From positions 1 to 25,059 of the forward strand of contig CAJFTA010000035.1 of the NCBI GenBank assembly GCA_904419835.1: 25,059 nt of DNA. Direction: 5' to 3'. The translations under genes and the position numbers were made by a program. Positions 6,174 through 14,106 of the stretch are shown here, in pieces. This DNA is from an uncultured Pseudoflavonifractor sp. (lineage in GTDB: Bacteria; Bacillota; Clostridia; Oscillospirales; Oscillospiraceae). Every line of letters starts with the position of its first letter. The first letter of the stretch is position 1. The notes under the pieces were generated by a model that had not been told where the DNA came from, ran no database searches, and was given only the letters and a program-made list of their open reading frames with translations.

Positions 6174-7496
6174 ATGAAAAAGCAAGGCCCGAGGACGCGG
6201 AGTACAACACGGATCATCAGCTGGCTTTTAACCCTGGCGCTGGCCGCCGGGCTGTGCGCTCCCCTGGGGGACCTGGTGCCAAAGGCGCAGGCGGCAGGCT
6301 CCCTCAAGCCCACCGCGCCGGTGCTGGACGGTTTTCTGGCGCCGGTGTCCCAGGTCGCTCAGGTCCCCGCCGGGTACGTCGGCGTGTACACCGCTGCCGG
6401 CCTGATGGCCATCTCGGACGCCCCGAGCTCCAACTACATTCTGATGGCCGACATCGACCTGTCCGGCGATGCGTGGGAGCCCCTGTGCTCGGTCTCCCCC
6501 TTCACCGGGATTTTTGATGGCAACGGCCATGTAATCACCGGCCTCACCGGCTCCGGCGGCCTGTTTGCCTCGCTCAGAGGCGGGACCATCCGGAATGTGG
6601 GCATAAAAAATGCCGCTATCTATCCGGATACAACTGTGAGCAATCCCTCCCCCATCGGCGGCATTGTGGGGGAGATCACCACTGCTGTCACCTCCTCGCT
6701 TATCTCCAACTGCTACTTCTCCGGGGATATTCATGACGCCGCCCCCTCCGGTTCCTTCAGCTTCTCTTCCTGCGCCATGGGCGGCATTGTAGGGCGGGCC
6801 TCCGGCGACGACGCCCTGGTGGAAAACTGCTGGATGGCGGGCGACATTATCTCCACCCATCCCGGCTCCCCGTTTTCCGGGCCTGATCTGGGCGGAATTG
6901 TGGGCATTGCCGACCGCATCACCATTACCGGATGCATCCATATGGGCGATATCCAGGCTGTGGGCCAGAGCGCCCTCATCGGCGGTATCTGCGGCCACAG
7001 CTCGGGCGAAATTACCGACTGCCAGAACTGGGGTACCATCACATACCGTGGCCTGGAAGGCAAAGTGGCCGGTATCATTAACAATTCCAGCTCCCCCGGC
7101 CCCACAGCCACCCGCTGTATGAACGCCGCAGATATTTCTGTCACGGATACCACGGAGGGCTCCGACAGCAGCCGGGCCAGTGAGGTGGGCGGCCTGTTCT
7201 CCTATGGCGGGACCCTGTACGACTGCTTCAACTGCGGCGACATCTCCGCCGACGGCTGCTGTATGGTTGGCGGCCTGTCCGGCCGGGGCCCCGTCTGGCC
7301 CGGAATTGCTATAACACAGGACGGGTCACCGCCGTCAATATGGGAAGAGACTCCAATGGGAACTCCTATTCCGCCTCGCTGGGCGGCTGGCCCTGGGACC
7401 TGGAGAACTGCTTTGGACTGGTACGTCCGGACGACACCCTGCCCCTGCTCCCCGAGGGCTATGAGGATGACTATCTGGTCAACGTCCGCAGTCTGA
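6174..7496 (+). CDS. SLH-anchored lipase-like surface protein, 5' part (frameshifted): signal peptide and GLUG repeats
   Basis: First half of a gene that reads to 10480 after one frame change. The ATG at 6174 follows AGGAGGAAGTATC. Residues 1-38 form a secretion signal: basic KKQGPRTRSTTR, hydrophobic IISWLLTLALAAGLCAPLG and a probable AxA cleavage near PKAQAAG. Then comes a beta-helix-type array of GLUG-like repeats, each ending in C-x-N/x-x-G/A-D/T-I: NCYFSGDI, NCWMAGDI, GCIHMGDI, DCQNWGTI, RCMNAADI, DCFNCGDI, separated by GGIVG / GGICG / GGLFS. The frame leaves the conserved pattern after GGLSGRG near 7290. The last 60 or so codons to the stop at 7496 are Trp/Pro/Arg-rich out-of-frame translation, not real protein. 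A single extra base around 7290-7303 would restore the repeat NCYNTGRVTA and join it to the downstream part. Confidence 0.82.
   Translation: MKKQGPRTRSTTRIISWLLTLALAAGLCAPLGDLVPKAQAAGSLKPTAPVLDGFLAPVSQVAQVPAGYVGVYTAAGLMAISDAPSSNYILMADIDLSGDAWEPLCSVSPFTGIFDGNGHVITGLTGSGGLFASLRGGTIRNVGIKNAAIYPDTTVSNPSPIGGIVGEITTAVTSSLISNCYFSGDIHDAAPSGSFSFSSCAMGGIVGRASGDDALVENCWMAGDIISTHPGSPFSGPDLGGIVGIADRITITGCIHMGDIQAVGQSALIGGICGHSSGEITDCQNWGTITYRGLEGKVAGIINNSSSPGPTATRCMNAADISVTDTTEGSDSSRASEVGGLFSYGGTLYDCFNCGDISADGCCMVGGLSGRGPVWPGIAITQDGSPPSIWEETPMGTPIPPRWAAGPGTWRTALDWYVRTTPCPCSPRAMRMTIWSTSAV
7281..7306 (+). other. Frameshift site joining the two halves of the SLH surface protein
   Basis: Upstream frame keeps homology to GGLSGRG; the other frame gives NCYNTG from 7304 on, exactly the expected next GLUG repeat. 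One base is missing (or two are extra) in a G/C-homopolymer-rich stretch (CCGGGGCCCC and TGGCCCGG). I see no shift-promoting slippery heptamer with a following structure strong enough to call programmed shifting. Confidence 0.75.
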
Positions 7497-10480
7497 GTGA
7501 GAGCCAGATGGGCTCTTCCTCCAGCTTCACCGGCTTTGACTTTGGCGGCACCTGGACCATGGGCAGCGGCAGCTACCCCTATCCCGTCCTGCAGAGTATG
7601 AACCTCCCCGGCGGCGGTGACAGCGCCCAGCCCTCCTCCGGCACTATCCCCACCCCCGTTCTGGATAAGGCGGAGTTTGCCAACAAGGCGGTGACCGTGA
7701 CTTGGACCCTGCCCCTCACCGTCCCCGGCCAGACCCACACGGTGGACAGCTTCAACATCCTGCGAAAGTCGGGCAGCGGCAGCAGCTACCAGAAAATCGC
7801 CACCGTGTCCGGCAGCTCCGGCGGCTCCTACACCGACCGGGCGGTCATCATTGGGGCCACCTATACCTACACTGTCCAGGCCTGCTACCAGGGCAAGACT
7901 GGCAGCTATGACGCCGAGGGCCTGACCGTCAAGGCGGAGGACCCGCCCGGCGTCAGCGATGACCTGTCCTACGAAATTGTAAACGGAAAGGCCGTCATCA
8001 CCGACTGCCGGGAGACAGCGGTGAACGTGTCCATTCCCGCCCAGTTGGAGGGCTGCCCGGTGGTCATGATCGGCGACGGCGCCTTCCAGAGCTGCCGAAA
8101 GCTGACCAGCGTCACCCTGCCCGACTGCCTGACCGTGGTGGGGGACCACGCCTTCGACGGCTGCTCCTCCCTCACCTCCATCGACCTGACCCATGTCATC
8201 AGCATCGGCCAGCAGGCCTTCGCCTGGTGCTCCGATCTGACGGATATCCGTTGCGGCCCGGACCTGGCCTCCTTGGGCGAGCACGCGCTGGAAGGCTGGA
8301 CCTCGCTTTTGACGGTGACGGGCTACGTCCGCACCCCCGCGGAGCTCCAGTGCAGCATGGAGGGCGTCAAATTCCGGTACATCCCCTCCGATGTGGATAA
8401 AATCGCCCGGGGCACCTTCGAGTATCCCGATGCCAACGGGGACACCGCCTCCTGCTCCTTCTACTACAACGACGACTTCTTCTCCTACGACAACAGCGCC
8501 TACCACAGCGACCTGGCCGTTATGACTCTGAAGCTGGCCATGGCGGGCTACTCCCGCCAGAACCTGTACACCGAGGAACTGCCCGAGCACGACCTGCGCC
8601 GGGCCCTCAACCTCCAGCGGCTCTTCTCCGACATGGGCTTTGGCAACGCGGAGTTCCACAACTACAACGCCGCCCTGACCGACACCTCCTCCAAGGTGGC
8701 CTACGGCTTTGCCAGCAAGCAGATCGGTCAGGACGTGGTGGTGGCCGTTGTGCTGCGGGGCGGCGGCTACGGCGGAGAGTGGGCGGACAACTTCAACGTG
8801 GGCTCCAGCGGAGACCACGCCGGCTTTTCCGCTGCGGCCAAGGCGGTCCAGGCCGAGCTGGAGGACTATATCGCCGGGCTGAAGGACCTGTACCAGTTCT
8901 CCGGGGAGGTAAAGCTGTGGATGACCGGGTACAGCCGATCAGGGGCCACCTGCAACCTGCTGGCCCAGGCCATGTCCTCCCGGATTGACAGCGATAACCT
9001 CTACGCCTATGTATTCGCCGCGCCCAACTGTACCACCGCCCCCAAGGCCTGCCGGGGGCTGTTCTCCATCATCAGCGCCGCCGACCTGGTACCCTGCGTG
9101 CCCCTGAGCAAGTGGGGCTTCGGCCGCCACGGCACTACCCTCACCTTCCCCTCCACCCTGCCTGCGTCCCGCAAGGACGAGTTTGAAAAGCTCTCCGGCA
9201 TTGACCTGGATGACCATAAACCCGTCACCTATGCGATTCAGCCCGCCGCAATCCAGCGGTTCATCTTCTCCCTGGGTATGGTGGTAGGCAGCCGCAGCGC
9301 CTACAACGACCGGTATTCCGACCTGATTCAGCAGAGCCTGCGGGCTTACTACGGTACAGAGGAGCCGTTGTACTCCGCAGGAGAGACGCTAGCCAACGGG
9401 CTGTCCATCTCCGTCCTGCTGCCGCTGCTGCCCGACAACCTCATCTCTTTGTACATGCTGGATGCCATTGGCCGGGCCCATGAGCCCGCCCACTACCTGG
9501 CCTGGCTGGAGGCGGGCACCCTCAACTCCATCCGCGACTTTGACGCCAGCGGCAAGATGGTCACCTTCGCCTCCTCCGCCAACGCCCAGATCAGGAGCAG
9601 CAGCGGCGACGTGGTTGCCACCATCCGGGGCGGCGTTATCTCCACCGTGAAAAAGGCCGACGGCCTCCAGCTGGAGTGCGCGGACGGCCAGACCACCGTG
9701 CTTCTCACCAGTGGCGACTGGACGGTGGAGGTCTACGGCTCCGGAACGGCGGACATCTCCATCCTGGAGTTCTCCTCCAGCAGCGCCGTACGGCGGGAGG
9801 TGCTGTTCTCCGGCGTGGCGCTCAAGAGCGAGGTAATGGCCCTGGAGATCAGCGCCGGCAGCAGCCAGGAGGAGTACCGGCTGGAGGACGGAAACAAAAT
9901 TATCCGCCCCACCAGCGACACCGCTTCGGATGCGTCCGCGTCTTCAGAGTTCCAGGACGTCCTTCCCGGCTCCTGGTACTATGACGCGGTTCAGTGGGCG
10001 GTGGAGAACGGCGTCACCTCGGGCACCAGCGCCACCACCTTCTCTCCCGACCGCCCCTGCACCCGGGCGGAGGTGGTCACGCTGCTGTGGCGCGCCCTGG
10101 GTCTGGACGAGCTGACCAGCCGCTCCACCGAAAACCCCTTCCGGGATGTGGACACCGGGGCCTTCTACTGCGACGCGGTCCTCTGGGCGGCTGAAAACGG
10201 CATCACCACCGGCTCCTCCGCCACCACCTTCTCCCCCAACGTCGTCTGCACCCGGGCGGAGGTGGTCACCTTCCTGTGGCGCACCGACTACCCGCCCAAA
10301 AAGCTCAGCGGTCCCGTCGGCTTCTCGGACGTGGAGCTGGACGACTTCTTCTGGTTCCCGGTAAAGTGGGCCCTGGAGGAGGGGATTACCACCGGCACCA
10401 GCGCCGCAACCTTCTCCCCCCTGCTCACCTGCACCCGCGCCCAGGTGGTTACCTTCCTCTACCGGTACTTTTCAAACTGA
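7340..10480 (+). CDS. SLH-anchored lipase-like surface protein, 3' part (frameshifted): FN3, LRR, alpha/beta hydrolase, three SLH domains
   Basis: Continuation of the gene starting at 6174; the frame is open upstream of 7340 and the ATG there has no ribosome binding site, so it is not an independent start. In order: end of the GLUG region (to about residue 90); a fibronectin-III-like domain (about 98-200, VTVTWTLP ... YTYTVQACY); BspA-type leucine-rich repeats (about 207-340, IGDGAFQSC, VGDHAFDGCSSLTSIDL, IGQQAFAWCSDLTDI); a class-3-lipase-like alpha/beta hydrolase (about 360-725) with nucleophile elbow GYSRSG (Ser codon 8933-8935), acid SAADLVP (Asp codon 9083-9085) and histidine in RAHEPAHYLAWL (His codons 9479 or 9491); then three SLH modules (9946-10477), each with FxDV...YYDAVxWAxExGxTxG and F-S-P...CTRAEVVT. 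SLH domains bind pyruvylated secondary wall polymer, so the hydrolase is displayed on the cell surface. Lipase/esterase activity is inferred from the triad only. Confidence 0.85.
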   Translation: MGRDSNGNSYSASLGGWPWDLENCFGLVRPDDTLPLLPEGYEDDYLVNVRSLSESQMGSSSSFTGFDFGGTWTMGSGSYPYPVLQSMNLPGGGDSAQPSSGTIPTPVLDKAEFANKAVTVTWTLPLTVPGQTHTVDSFNILRKSGSGSSYQKIATVSGSSGGSYTDRAVIIGATYTYTVQACYQGKTGSYDAEGLTVKAEDPPGVSDDLSYEIVNGKAVITDCRETAVNVSIPAQLEGCPVVMIGDGAFQSCRKLTSVTLPDCLTVVGDHAFDGCSSLTSIDLTHVISIGQQAFAWCSDLTDIRCGPDLASLGEHALEGWTSLLTVTGYVRTPAELQCSMEGVKFRYIPSDVDKIARGTFEYPDANGDTASCSFYYNDDFFSYDNSAYHSDLAVMTLKLAMAGYSRQNLYTEELPEHDLRRALNLQRLFSDMGFGNAEFHNYNAALTDTSSKVAYGFASKQIGQDVVVAVVLRGGGYGGEWADNFNVGSSGDHAGFSAAAKAVQAELEDYIAGLKDLYQFSGEVKLWMTGYSRSGATCNLLAQAMSSRIDSDNLYAYVFAAPNCTTAPKACRGLFSIISAADLVPCVPLSKWGFGRHGTTLTFPSTLPASRKDEFEKLSGIDLDDHKPVTYAIQPAAIQRFIFSLGMVVGSRSAYNDRYSDLIQQSLRAYYGTEEPLYSAGETLANGLSISVLLPLLPDNLISLYMLDAIGRAHEPAHYLAWLEAGTLNSIRDFDASGKMVTFASSANAQIRSSSGDVVATIRGGVISTVKKADGLQLECADGQTTVLLTSGDWTVEVYGSGTADISILEFSSSSAVRREVLFSGVALKSEVMALEISAGSSQEEYRLEDGNKIIRPTSDTASDASASSEFQDVLPGSWYYDAVQWAVENGVTSGTSATTFSPDRPCTRAEVVTLLWRALGLDELTSRSTENPFRDVDTGAFYCDAVLWAAENGITTGSSATTFSPNVVCTRAEVVTFLWRTDYPPKKLSGPVGFSDVELDDFFWFPVKWALEEGITTGTSAATFSPLLTCTRAQVVTFLYRYFSN

Positions 10481-10501
10481 GCCGGCTATCCCGGATATAA
10501 A

Positions 10502-10551
10502 AGAACCCGCTCTCTTCAGGGCCGCTGACAGCCCTGAAGAGAGCGGGTTCT
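10502..10551. terminator. Intrinsic terminator hairpin between surface protein and VWA gene
   Basis: Perfect 21-bp stem (10502-10522 / 10531-10551) with an 8-nt loop. The plus-strand 3' side lacks a T-run, but on the minus strand TTTT follows the stem, so it is best suited to end the minus-strand operon finishing at 10648 and may also stop plus-strand transcription. Confidence 0.75.
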
Positions 10552-10647
10552 GCAGTTGACGCCCCGCGGGGCTTTTCACTCCGTTTTCCGCGGAGGGGCT
10601 GCCGGGGCGCGGGCCGGCGCTCCGGGGCGCTCCCGCCGTGTCCGGCT

Positions 10648-11841
10648 TCACTGTCCGGAGCCGGCAAAAAGGGATTGGCCGGGCGCTTTTTCGGCGAAGG
10701 TCCCCAGGTCCCGTCCCTTCAAAACCCGCTCCAGCAGCTCGGGCAGCCGGTCCGGGGCGCAGGCAAAGCAGGGGATATCCATGCCGGCGATGCGCTGGGC
10801 GGTCTGTACATCGTAGCGGGGCTTGCCGCCGTCGGCGATGGCCAGCAGCACCGCCACCGTGACCCCGGCGCCCTTCAGCTCCTCTATCCGGCGGAGCAGG
10901 GCGGCCCGGTTGCCCCCCTCCTCCAGGTCGGAGATGAGGAAGAAGATGGTCTTTGCGGGCTCCTCCACCAGCCCCTGGCAGTAGGCGATGGACCTGGCGA
11001 TGTCGGTGCCTCCCCCCATCTGAAAGCCGAAGAGCAGATCCACCGGGTCGGCGCACAGGGGCGTCAGGTCCATGATTTGAGTGTCAAAGGCCACCACATG
11101 GGTGCGCACCGCCGCCATGGAGGCCAGGATGCAGGCCATGACGGAGGAATAGAAGATGGAGGGGCCCATGGAACCGCTCTGGTCGATGTCCAGGATAATA
11201 TGCCACCGGTTGGTCCGGCTGGAGCGGTCAAAGAACCACACCCGCTCGGGGACAATGGCGCCCAGCTCCGGGCGGTAGTTGCGGAGGTTGCGGCGGATGG
11301 TGCAGGGGAAATCGATGGCGGCGGCGCTGGGCAGGGGCGAGTGGGCCCGCCGGTTCAGGGCGGCGGTGACCGCCCGGCGCACGTCCTCCTCCAAAAGGCG
11401 GTTGATCTGCTCCACAATCTTCCGAATGAAGCTGCGGGCCGCCTCCTTGGACTTTTTGGGAATCTGGTCCTTGAGCATGAGCAGCGTGGAGGCCAGGTTC
11501 ATGTCCGGCTCCAGCCCCTCCAGCAGCTCCGGCTCCAGCAGGAGCTGCTTCAGGCCCTTGCGCTCGATGGCGTCGTTCTGCACCACGGCCACAATCTCCG
11601 GGTCAAAGAGGCTGCGCAGGTCCCCCAGCCACTTGGCGATGTGGGGGGCGGAGGGGCCCCGGCCTGCGCCCTGTCCCGCCCCGCCGAAGCTCTCCCCCGG
11701 CCCGCCGTAGATGGCGGCCAGAGCGCTGTCCATCAGCAGCTCCTCCCGGGACAGGGGCGCGGCCCCCATCCCCTCAAAATCCGGCTGGCTCTCCGCGCCC
11801 AGAATCAGCCGCCACCGGACCAGCTGTGCCTGCTGTGCCAT
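10648..11841 (-). CDS. VWA domain protein of the MoxR/VWA/DUF5682/SWIM operon (YehP-like)
   Basis: Last gene of the five-gene operon; 397 residues, cytoplasmic (no signal or membrane segment). The N-terminal 200 residues are mostly helical; the VWA domain follows with a complete MIDAS metal site: D-Q-S-G-S at 220-224 in LDIDQSGSM, Thr279 in MGGGTDIARS and Asp305 in FLISDLEEGG. VWA proteins paired with MoxR ATPases (ViaA with RavA, CbbO with CbbQ, NorD with NorQ) act as substrate adaptors of the AAA+ ring; the same role is inferred here. The ATG at 11841 follows a GAGGGGGGA ribosome binding site, 12 nt after the DUF5682 stop. The ATPase-DUF5682-VWA order matches what I recall for E. coli yehL-yehM-yehP. 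The specific substrate is unknown. Confidence 0.88.
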   Translation of the reverse strand: MAQQAQLVRWRLILGAESQPDFEGMGAAPLSREELLMDSALAAIYGGPGESFGGAGQGAGRGPSAPHIAKWLGDLRSLFDPEIVAVVQNDAIERKGLKQLLLEPELLEGLEPDMNLASTLLMLKDQIPKKSKEAARSFIRKIVEQINRLLEEDVRRAVTAALNRRAHSPLPSAAAIDFPCTIRRNLRNYRPELGAIVPERVWFFDRSSRTNRWHIILDIDQSGSMGPSIFYSSVMACILASMAAVRTHVVAFDTQIMDLTPLCADPVDLLFGFQMGGGTDIARSIAYCQGLVEEPAKTIFFLISDLEEGGNRAALLRRIEELKGAGVTVAVLLAIADGGKPRYDVQTAQRIAGMDIPCFACAPDRLPELLERVLKGRDLGTFAEKAPGQSLFAGSGQ

Positions 11842-11853
11842 GGGAATCCCCCC

Positions 11854-14106
11854 TCAGATGTCGTCAAAATCAAAGTCCTCCAGGCCCTTCAGTGCCTCCT
11901 GCTCGCTCTGGGTCAGCTCCCCCGTCAGGGCCTCGGCGGCCTGGTTCTGGTTCACGCCCCAGATCTCCCCCAGGTTCTCGGCAATGTCGCTCTTCTCCGC
12001 CGGGGTGAAGCCGGAAAAGGCCCGGCGGAGAAAGACCAGGGCCCGGCGGAACTGCCCCTCGTCCAGGGCGCTCAGATAGTCGTCCAGATGCCTCCACAGG
12101 GACAGCCGGGCGATGAGGGCGTACCGGTTTTTGGACGCCAGGCCCTCAAACCACCCCGCGCCCAGCTCGGCGGGCACGCCGGGGGAGAGCCGCCGGGCGA
12201 TCTCCCGGGCCAGCAGCGCCTCGTCCGCCTCCCCCCGCTCCAGCAGGGCGGCCATGGCAAAGCCGGAGCAGAGGGTGTTCAGGTCGTCCCGGTCGGACAC
12301 CCGCCGGAGCAGCTCCAGCCACCGCTCCCCCTCCAGGCAGTCGTGCTCCAGCTGAAGCCGGTTGAGCTGGTCCATGGCGGCGGTGACGGCGGGGGCCGTC
12401 TTGGCGTCGCAGCGGCAGGCGTCCTCCAGGGTCAGGCAGGCCCGGAGGAACAGCCGCTGGAGCAGGGGCACCACCGGAGCCGGGTCAAACCGGCGCAGGT
12501 CCCCGTACCGCACCACCAGGGAGAGCTGTACCGCGGTGTCCGCCACGTCGGTGAGGGCGGCCGCGTCCACGGACAGGCCCTGGAGCACCGCCAGGGCCTG
12601 CCCGGCGGCGGCCGGCATGCCGCACAGGAAGGCGTCCCGGAACACGGCGGCGGCCTGGGCGATCGAATTGCAGGCCTCCCCCCGCTCCCGCAGGGCAAAG
12701 GCGGCGGCCCCCTCCACCGTGTCCCCCAGCAGGGAGGCCTCCACCACTTCAATCTCCACCTCGGGGGTCCAGCGCAATGTCCAGTACTCCCCCCAGTTGG
12801 CCCCCTCCTGCCGGGATGGCAGCGGGGATGCGAAGTGGATGCCCAGCACCCGCAGCCGGTGGAGGAAGCAGGAGCGCCGCAGGTCCAGCAGGGCGGCTTT
12901 GGGGTCCTTTACGTTCAGCCGCTCCCGCAGGTCCAGGTCCAGCTGCCGCTGTTCCACGCCCCGGTACTTCTCCAGCCGCAGCTCCCGCAGCTGCCGGTAA
13001 AAGTCCTCCTGGACCGAGGTGCGGCTCACCCCCTCGGGGATAAAGCCCACCCGGGTTCCAATCTCCGTGTCCGCCGCGGCCACCGCCAGCTCGGAGAAAT
13101 TGCCGTGGCCCATGGCGGCCACCGCCCCGTCCCGCAGGTCCGCCAGGACGGGATACCGGCTCCCCCGCAGGGCGCACAGGGCCCTGGACAGCCGCAGGGC
13201 CTCAATGACCTCGGCGGAGGACACCAGGTTGCCCGCCTTCCGGTGGGCGGCGGCCAGGCGGGTCAGGTAGAGGGCGGGCAGGTCCCCCGGGCCGCCCTGG
13301 CGGAGGGCGTCCCACAGCAGCTCAAAGTAGGCCGGGGCCTTGTTCCCCGCCCCGTAGCCCGACCGGCTGGACAGGCGGTAGTAGGAGTAGGGCATCAGGG
13401 TGGCGGTGCAGTCGGCCCGGGGCAGGGCGGCGAGCTCCTCGTCCGTCATGGGCGCGTTCTCCCGCAGGCCGGGCACATGGAAGGCGCCGCAGACGCAGAA
13501 GATCCGCTCCGGCGGGATACCGCTCTCCACCGCCTCCCGGATGACCCGCTTCATATAGGCCTCCCGGACCAGGGTCTTGGCGGTGCGGAACTTTCCGTCC
13601 CGGGCGGTGCGGCGCAGCTGTTCCCCAAAGGTGTTGGCCGCCGCCTGAAAGGCCCGCCAGTCCTCCAGCTGCTCAAAGCTCCGCTCCCAGAAGGTGTCGT
13701 GCTCCTCCCCGGTGCGCTCCTCCAGCTGCCGGTACACCCACTCGGTGTTCTCCTCCGGCTCCTCCCGGTCCTCCCCCGCCTCCTCCAGGGCCAGCATGGC
13801 CCCGGAGGGCAGGTCCATGAAGCGGCACGCCGCGCCGTGCTCGCGGGCCCAGAGGATGGCCCGCAGCTCCGGGGAGTAGACGGCCAGGGGGTACAGGATG
13901 GTGCGCACCGGCGGCTCTCTGGTGTAGGCCAGGATGGCCGCCGGAAATCTGGTCTCCGGGCGGCAGAGCCAGTGCATCTGGTCGTTTAAGTCGGAGGGGC
14001 CCTCCACCAGCACCAGCTGGGGCCGGCACGCCTCCAGGGCCCGCTCCAGGTGGAAGGCCGCCGCCGGGGACAGGTGGCGCACGCCGAACAAGACCGGGCC
14101 GTCCAT
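11854..14106 (-). CDS. DUF5682 family protein (YehM-like), possible TraB/TIKI-like fold
   Basis: 750 residues, no signal peptide or membrane segment; uncharacterised. The N-terminal 230 residues carry a pattern reminiscent of the TraB/GumN/TIKI/EreA/ChaN hydrolase superfamily: G-V-R-H at 8-11 (FGVRHLSPAAAFHL), L-V-E-G-P at 33-37, R-E-A-Y-M at 181-185 and CGAFHVPGL at 206-214 (the GAxHxxG hallmark). That suggests a metal-dependent or esterase-like active site built from the two His and the Glu. The remaining 500 residues are alpha-helical, Leu/Ala/Arg-rich, with acidic tail DFDFDDI. Start: a GTG at 14109 is in frame, but the ATG at 14106 overlaps the ATPase stop (TGATG) with GGAG five nt ahead and is the likely coupled start. 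The DUF5682 assignment rests on remembered family features and the operon context. Confidence 0.8.
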   Translation of the reverse strand: MDGPVLFGVRHLSPAAAFHLERALEACRPQLVLVEGPSDLNDQMHWLCRPETRFPAAILAYTREPPVRTILYPLAVYSPELRAILWAREHGAACRFMDLPSGAMLALEEAGEDREEPEENTEWVYRQLEERTGEEHDTFWERSFEQLEDWRAFQAAANTFGEQLRRTARDGKFRTAKTLVREAYMKRVIREAVESGIPPERIFCVCGAFHVPGLRENAPMTDEELAALPRADCTATLMPYSYYRLSSRSGYGAGNKAPAYFELLWDALRQGGPGDLPALYLTRLAAAHRKAGNLVSSAEVIEALRLSRALCALRGSRYPVLADLRDGAVAAMGHGNFSELAVAAADTEIGTRVGFIPEGVSRTSVQEDFYRQLRELRLEKYRGVEQRQLDLDLRERLNVKDPKAALLDLRRSCFLHRLRVLGIHFASPLPSRQEGANWGEYWTLRWTPEVEIEVVEASLLGDTVEGAAAFALRERGEACNSIAQAAAVFRDAFLCGMPAAAGQALAVLQGLSVDAAALTDVADTAVQLSLVVRYGDLRRFDPAPVVPLLQRLFLRACLTLEDACRCDAKTAPAVTAAMDQLNRLQLEHDCLEGERWLELLRRVSDRDDLNTLCSGFAMAALLERGEADEALLAREIARRLSPGVPAELGAGWFEGLASKNRYALIARLSLWRHLDDYLSALDEGQFRRALVFLRRAFSGFTPAEKSDIAENLGEIWGVNQNQAAEALTGELTQSEQEALKGLEDFDFDDI

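Noticed and set aside
7340..7350. Independent start of a second surface-protein gene at 7340
   Set aside because: No ribosome binding site, and the frame upstream of the ATG already encodes the expected GLUG repeat, so it is an internal Met of a frameshifted gene.
10675..13989. Very long plus-strand open frame (about 1,100 codons)
   Set aside because: It is antisense to the VWA and DUF5682 genes, low-complexity Gly/Gln/His/Arg/Pro-rich, has no ribosome binding site and no family motif; a GC-bias shadow.
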